A stretch of 64,000 nucleotides of DNA from Streptomyces spiramyceticus (lineage in GTDB: Bacteria > Actinomycetota > Actinomycetes > Streptomycetales > Streptomycetaceae): NCBI RefSeq assembly GCF_028807635.1, contig NZ_JARBAX010000001.1:5009501-5073500 (forward strand). The letters run 5' to 3'. Below, one piece after another: positions 60,041 to 64,000 of the stretch. Position 1 is the stretch's first letter; every line of letters begins with the position of its first letter. The notes under the pieces were generated by a model. The model did not search any database, had not been told where the DNA came from, and saw nothing but the letters and a program-made list of their open reading frames with translations. Both the position numbers and the translations under genes were made by a program.

Positions 60041-61747
60041 ATGGCCCAGGTCCAGCGCATGTCCCGTCTGATGGTCAAGACATTGCGTGACGACCCGGCG
60101 GACGCCGAGACGCTCAGCCACAAGCTGCTGGTGCGCGCCGGATACGTCCGCCGGAACGCAGCGGGGATCTGGACCTGGCTGCCGCTGGGCAAGAAGGTCC
60201 TCGACAACATCTCGCGCGTCGTGCGCGAGGAGATGGACGCCATCGGCGCCCAGGAGGTCCTGCTTCCCGCGCTCCTGCCCCGCGAGCCGTACGAGGCGAG
60301 CGGCCGCTGGGAGGAGTACGGTGACCTGCTGTTCCGCCTCAAGGACCGCAAGGGCGCCGACTACCTCCTCGGCCCGACGCACGAAGAGGTCTTCACGCAG
60401 ACCGTCAAGGATCAGTGCACGTCCTACAAGGACCTGCCGGTGATGCTCTACCAGATCCAGACCAAGTACCGCGACGAGGCGCGTCCGCGCTCCGGAGTGC
60501 TGCGCGGCCGTGAGTTCCAGATGAAGGACTCGTACTCCTTCGACACGACGGACGAGGGCCTCGCCGAGTCGTACGCGCTGCACCGCGCCGCGTACCAGAA
60601 GATCTTCGAGCGCCTCGGCCTCGACTTCCGCATCGTCTCCGCCGTCTCCGGCGCGATGGGCGGCTCGGCGTCCGAGGAGTTCCTGGCCCCGGCCCCGGCC
60701 GGCGAGGACACCTTCGTCGACTGCCCGGCCTGCGACTACGCGGCCAACACGGAGGCCGTCACGTTCAGCGCCGCCGCTGTCGCCGCCGCATACGACGGCT
60801 CGGAGCACGGCCCGGTCGAGGAGCTGGACACCCCCGACACCCCGACCATCGAGACCCTCGCCGAGCACCTCGGCGTACCGGCGTCGGCGACCCTCAAGAA
60901 CCTGCTCGTCAAGGTCGACGGCGAGATCGTCGCCGTCGGCATCCCCGGCGACCGCGAGGTCGACCTCGGCAAGCTCGGCGAGCACCTCGCCCCGGCCGTC
61001 GTCGAGCTGGTCACCGCCGAGGACTTCGAGGGCCGCGACGATCTCGTACGCGGTTACGTCGGCCCGCAGGGTCTCGACAAGGTCCGCTACATCGCCGATC
61101 CGCGCGTCGCCGCCGGCACCGCGTGGATCACCGGCGCCAACAAGGCCGACACCCACGCCAAGAACGTCGTCGCGGGCCGCGACTTCGAGGTCGACGACTA
61201 CCTGGACGTCGTCGTCGTCGAAGAGGGCGACCCCTGCCCGAACTGCGGCACCGGCCTCAAGCTCGACCGCGCGATCGAGATCGGCCACATCTTCCAGCTC
61301 GGCCGCAAGTACGCCGACACCTTCCAGCTCGACGTACTCGGCCAGCAGGGCAAGCCGGTCCGCGTGACCATGGGCTCGTACGGCATCGGCGTCTCCCGCG
61401 CCGTCGCCGCACTCGCCGAGCAGTCCGCCGACGACAAGGGCCTGTGCTGGTCGGCCGAGATCGCCCCGGCCGACGTCCACGTCGTCGCCGCGGGCAAGGC
61501 GCTCCAGACCGAACTGGCCGTCGAGGTCGCGGACAAGCTGGGCGCGGCGGGGCTGCGCGTGCTGGTCGACGAGCGGCCCGGTGTTTCGCCGGGCGTGAAG
61601 TTCACGGACGCGGAGCTCATCGGCGTACCGAAGATCCTGGTGGCGGGGCGCCGGAGCGCCGAGGGCGTCGTGGAGCTCAAGGACCGGCGCACGGGCGAGC
61701 GCGAGGAGCTCACGGTCGACGAGGCGATTGCGCGTCTTACCGCCTGA
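60041..61747 (+). CDS. proS: Prolyl-tRNA synthetase (bacterial type)
   Basis: A 568-residue class II aminoacyl-tRNA synthetase charging tRNA-Pro. Motif 2 region [20 protein letters not shown] is near residue 145. The YbaK/ProX-type editing insertion (about 250-385) includes [20 protein letters not shown]. Motif 3 is [17 protein letters not shown], and the anticodon-binding domain closes the protein. Bacterial-type ProRS with an editing domain is expected here. ATG 60041 has AGGAG about seven bases upstream. A dispersed inverted repeat follows the stop and separates it from the convergent kinase-fold gene. Confidence 0.97.
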   Translation: MAQVQRMSRLMVKTLRDDPADAETLSHKLLVRAGYVRRNAAGIWTWLPLGKKVLDNISRVVREEMDAIGAQEVLLPALLPREPYEASGRWEEYGDLLFRLKDRKGADYLLGPTHEEVFTQTVKDQCTSYKDLPVMLYQIQTKYRDEARPRSGVLRGREFQMKDSYSFDTTDEGLAESYALHRAAYQKIFERLGLDFRIVSAVSGAMGGSASEEFLAPAPAGEDTFVDCPACDYAANTEAVTFSAAAVAAAYDGSEHGPVEELDTPDTPTIETLAEHLGVPASATLKNLLVKVDGEIVAVGIPGDREVDLGKLGEHLAPAVVELVTAEDFEGRDDLVRGYVGPQGLDKVRYIADPRVAAGTAWITGANKADTHAKNVVAGRDFEVDDYLDVVVVEEGDPCPNCGTGLKLDRAIEIGHIFQLGRKYADTFQLDVLGQQGKPVRVTMGSYGIGVSRAVAALAEQSADDKGLCWSAEIAPADVHVVAAGKALQTELAVEVADKLGAAGLRVLVDERPGVSPGVKFTDAELIGVPKILVAGRRSAEGVVELKDRRTGEREELTVDEAIARLTA

Positions 61748-61776
61748 CGGGCGGGGCGCGGGTTGCCTGCGGCGCT

Positions 61777-61889
61777 TTCCCCACCCCGCCCCTTCCCGAA
61801 ACTGGGGGCAAGCCCCCAGACCCCCGGACGCCCTTGGGGGACCGGGGTCTGGGGCGGAGCCCCAGTTCGGGAAGGGGCGGGTAGGGGAA
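61777..61889. repeat. Dispersed inverted repeat, copy 3 (full), between convergent genes
   Basis: Outer arms 61777-61807 and 61860-61889 are inverted copies carrying the same TTCCCCACCCCGCCCCTTCC core as the repeats at 32423 and 46927, with an inner GGGGTCTGGGGC/AGCCCCCAGACCCC stem. It lies between proS (plus) and a minus-strand gene, where it could serve as a two-way terminator. Confidence 0.75.
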
Positions 61890-61919
61890 CAAGCCCCGCG
61901 CAGCGGATCCCACCCCGCC

Positions 61920-62816
61920 CTACAGCCAGCCCGCGAACTCCAACAACAGCTCGGCATCCTGGTGGCGGCCCGCCGCGCTCGCCCGTACGCCCGACTCCAC
62001 CGCCCGGAACAGCGTCCAGCCGTGCAGCCTCGCCCGGTCCACGTCCAGCGAGTCGGCGAGCTTGTTCACCCGGCGGCGGGCCGCCGACGCGCCCCCGGTG
62101 GAGGCGACCAGGTCCTCGACGCGGTCACGGACCAGGCGGGCCAGGTCGTACGCCCGCTCGCCGACCAGCGGCTCGGGCCCGACCGCAAGCCACGGCGCCC
62201 GGTCACCCGCGAGCACCTTGCCCTGGCGGAAGTTGCCGTGGAGGAGCAGGAGTTCGGCGTCGGACGCGGTCAGTTCGTCGCGCGCCGCGAGGGCCGCTTC
62301 GACCAGCGGGGCGAGCGACGGGTCGGCGCTCCGCAGGGGCTCGGCCTGGCGGGCGGTGCGCTCGGCGACGGTCTCGAAGGCGTGGCCGGGGGGCGGCTCG
62401 ATCCACAGGCGCCGTACGATCCCGGCCGCCTCCAGCAGGGCCTTCGCCTCCGGCAGGGAGCGCAGCGACACCTCGGAGTGCAGGCGCTCCAGGAGAAGCT
62501 CACCGCTGTGGACATCGGTGTCGTCGAGGAGCTGGACCGCGCCCCAGCCGTTCCAGTGCGCCAGCGCCGCCCGCTCCAGATCGGGCCGGGCCGTCGGAGG
62601 GGCGATCTTGAGCGCGGCGGGGGTGCCGTCCTGCTGCCGTACGAGGACGACCAGACTGCTCCTGCCACCGGGAGCCTGCACGCGCTCTACGGTCAACTTC
62701 CGCCGGGACACTGCCTGTTCGGCGATATCGGGCAGTCGGCCGAGCCAGTCGGCGGCCTCTTCCCCGTGCGCCTCGCCGAGCGCTCGTACGAGACGCTGCG
62801 GCGGTTCGAAACCCAT
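61920..62816 (-). CDS. APH-like kinase-fold protein, probable pseudokinase
   Basis: 298 residues related to the aminoglycoside/hydroxyurea kinase family (APH(6)-type). The nucleotide-site Lys70 in PAALKIA and Glu of the ERAALAHW helix are retained. The catalytic loop reads HGNFRQGKVL (193-202), where active members have HGDLHxxNVL, so catalytic Asp is Asn195 and the metal Asn is Lys200. The metal-binding segment reads AVGPEPLVGE in place of AIDPKPLVGD, losing its Asp. All three catalytic or metal residues are therefore replaced. ATG 62816 starts MGFEPPQR. It should not be called antibiotic resistance. A binding or scaffold role is possible. Confidence 0.82.
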   Translation of the reverse strand: MGFEPPQRLVRALGEAHGEEAADWLGRLPDIAEQAVSRRKLTVERVQAPGGRSSLVVLVRQQDGTPAALKIAPPTARPDLERAALAHWNGWGAVQLLDDTDVHSGELLLERLHSEVSLRSLPEAKALLEAAGIVRRLWIEPPPGHAFETVAERTARQAEPLRSADPSLAPLVEAALAARDELTASDAELLLLHGNFRQGKVLAGDRAPWLAVGPEPLVGERAYDLARLVRDRVEDLVASTGGASAARRRVNKLADSLDVDRARLHGWTLFRAVESGVRASAAGRHQDAELLLEFAGWL

Positions 62817-62869
62817 GCGTGTGGTGTCCCCTTCAAGGCCAGTCGTAAGCCGGGAGCCAAGTCCGGAGC

Positions 62870-63343
62870 TCACTGTGTGCGGCTCACCGCCGAAGTGGTC
62901 AGCTCGGCGAGCCCAGGAAAGGTTACGCTGCGTCCCCGCCAGCGCACGGCCCGCACCGCCGCCTCCCGCAGCGCCCCCGCCGCCTCGCGCCGCAGCGGGC
63001 CCCCGGCGGCCCGTACGACGTCGGAGTACACGCCGGCCACCCGGTCCTCCAGCTCGGCGGCCAGCCGCAGGGCCGCGGCCGCGTCCGGCACCGGGAACGG
63101 CAGGGCGTACGCGGCGGCCGCCGCCACCGGCGTTGCGCCCAGGTCGCGCACGGTCCGCTCCAGGGCGTCACGCCGCGACCGGTGCGCGTCGTACGCCTCC
63201 CGCGCCTCGTCCCTGCGGTCGTCGGCGACCCGGCCGCCGACGACTCCGTACCCGTACACAGCGGCGTGCTCGGCAGCGAGCGCGGCCTGCACGGCCTGCA
63301 TGGCGGATGCCTGCATGGCGGACGACGTACCGCTGCTGCTCAC
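62870..63343 (-). CDS. DUF4439 ferritin-like domain protein
   Basis: 157 residues, almost wholly helical. LAAEHAAVYGYGVVGGRV in the first helix and ELEDRVAGVYSDVVRAAGG in the third show the Glu/His spacing of a ferritin-like four-helix bundle (DUF4439). GTG 63343 has AGGGG eight bases upstream and overlaps the stop of the preceding lipoprotein gene (GTGA), so the two are coupled. The longer open frame upstream belongs to another frame of the lipoprotein gene. Metal binding is plausible but unproven; the pairing with a secreted lipoprotein is conserved in layout. Confidence 0.85.
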   Translation of the reverse strand: MSSSGTSSAMQASAMQAVQAALAAEHAAVYGYGVVGGRVADDRRDEAREAYDAHRSRRDALERTVRDLGATPVAAAAAYALPFPVPDAAAALRLAAELEDRVAGVYSDVVRAAGGPLRREAAGALREAAVRAVRWRGRSVTFPGLAELTTSAVSRTQ

Positions 63344-63879
63344 GTGCGGTCCCCTTCGATCAGCAGATACGCGTGGGCGGCGCCGGCCGCCGCGACGGAG
63401 GCCAGCAGCCGCGCCAGCTCCGGCGGGGCCTCGACGAGCGCCGCACTGTGTTCGTCGGCGATACGGCGCTCCGCTGCGGCCAGCGCCTTGAGGGCGTCCT
63501 TGCGGCCGGAGTCGACCGGCGGCGCGGACGGCAGGCGCCCGCCCGGCTTCCCCTGCGCCCCGGCCCCTTCCGTCCGCAGCACGTCCGCCTGCCTGGCCAC
63601 CGCCTCGCGCATCGGCTTCAGCCGCTCCGCGACGTCGGGGTGGGCGGCGGCGACGGCGTCGTAGTGCGAGAGGAGCGACCTGCGGGCCTGCGCGGCACGC
63701 GTGCGCAGCGCGGTCTCGATCCGGGCCGGGTCGGCCTTCGGGGCGTTCCGGCCGCCTGCGTCGGCGCCTTCCCCGCCGTGCGGAGCGGCATCCTCCGCAC
63801 ATGCGCCGGTCAGCAGAGCGACGGCCGCGGCCCCGGTCGCCCCAAGGGCACGCCTGCGTGTGGTTCCCGTGCGCCGCAC
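63340..63879 (-). CDS. Tat-type lipoprotein of unknown function
   Basis: 179 residues from GTG 63879, which has GGGAGA seven bases upstream. The N-terminus RRTGTTRRRALGATGAAAVA carries a twin-arginine-like RRR and continues to the lipobox TGAC, so it is exported and lipid-anchored. The mature part is helical with RIETALRTRAAQARRSLLSH and an extended Ala/Glu-rich region, followed by LASVAAAGAAHAYLL. It overlaps the DUF4439 gene by four bases. No known family is assigned. A perfect 18-bp palindrome lies 19 bases upstream of the start. Confidence 0.82.
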   Translation of the reverse strand: MRRTGTTRRRALGATGAAAVALLTGACAEDAAPHGGEGADAGGRNAPKADPARIETALRTRAAQARRSLLSHYDAVAAAHPDVAERLKPMREAVARQADVLRTEGAGAQGKPGGRLPSAPPVDSGRKDALKALAAAERRIADEHSAALVEAPPELARLLASVAAAGAAHAYLLIEGDRT

Positions 63880-63898
63880 GTGTGTCTCCCTCGGGCTT

Positions 63899-63916
63899 CT
63901 GCGGTGATCACCGCAG
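63899..63916. promoter_or_regulatory. Perfect 18-bp palindrome upstream of the lipoprotein gene
   Basis: CTGCGGTGATCACCGCAG is identical to its reverse complement. It lies 19 bases before the GTG at 63879 (minus strand), next to the region from which a rightward operon would start beyond the window. It may be an operator for a dimeric regulator or a hairpin in the transcript leader. Confidence 0.5.
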
Positions 63917-64000
63917 GCGAGCGTACCTGCGGGTCTGCGGGAGGCGGACGGCAACACCCCTCGGGACCGGATACCCTTTGATCTGACACGCGACGATCCA

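Noticed and set aside
61920..62816. Aminoglycoside or streptomycin resistance kinase
   Set aside because: Fold similarity only; the catalytic Asp, metal Asn and metal Asp are all replaced.

Overview
The window is Streptomyces chromosome, or a very close actinomycete. It is high-GC DNA with strongly GC-biased third codon positions. It holds the conserved order dprA - whiG - rpsB - tsf - pyrH - frr - cdsA - rlmN, and later dxr - rseP - ispG - proS, with GTG starts and probably several leaderless genes. The sporulation sigma factor WhiG itself is present.

1-4850: the right end of an integrated mobile element. A serine integrase (3282-4754, minus) sits at the edge of a truncated yifB/comM-type gene, of which only the 3' part remains (about 4849-5487). 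The element's cargo here is a SAM-dependent methyltransferase, a TIM-barrel sugar-isomerase-like protein and a polymerase-beta-type nucleotidyltransferase protein. The last two form a visibly AT-richer two-gene operon. The rest of the element and the 5' half of yifB must lie to the left of the window.

5.5-15.2 kb: core genes. These are dprA, whiG, a TetR regulator lying wholly antisense inside an open M23-peptidase frame, the translation/UMP-kinase/ribosome-recycling run rpsB-tsf-pyrH-frr with intergenic hairpins, cdsA, and rlmN carrying a small in-frame repeat insertion.

15.2-22.9 kb: a TPP riboswitch heads thiBPQ (thiamine ABC importer). A membrane protein gene and an ABC ATPase/permease pair with an eroded signature motif follow on the other strand.

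22.9-48.7 kb: a broad polyamine/GABA catabolic region. It holds a putrescine-type aminotransferase with its Lrp/AsnC regulator, two aminobutyraldehyde-dehydrogenase-like enzymes, the potD-A-B-C importer with an FAD amine oxidase of PuuB type, GABA aminotransferase, a PucR-type regulator and a further aldehyde dehydrogenase (GabD role). Together these could import putrescine or spermidine and convert it through aminobutyraldehyde and GABA to succinate. Unrelated genes are interspersed: HXXEE protein, NDH-2-like oxidoreductase plus ECF41 sigma factor, glycerophosphodiesterase, adenosine deaminase, DUF4190 protein, PAP2 phosphatase and a membrane P-loop ATPase.

48.7-64 kb: an acyl-CoA dehydrogenase, an EPSP-synthase paralogue, a lipoprotein/unknown pair, dxr-rseP-ispG (MEP isoprenoid pathway plus site-2 protease), two GNAT acetyltransferases and proS. 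On the minus strand follow a kinase-fold protein that has lost its catalytic residues, a DUF4439 ferritin-like protein and a Tat/lipoprotein. A dispersed inverted repeat recurs at about 32.4, 46.9 and 61.8 kb. I saw no tRNA, rRNA, CRISPR array or transposase IS element.
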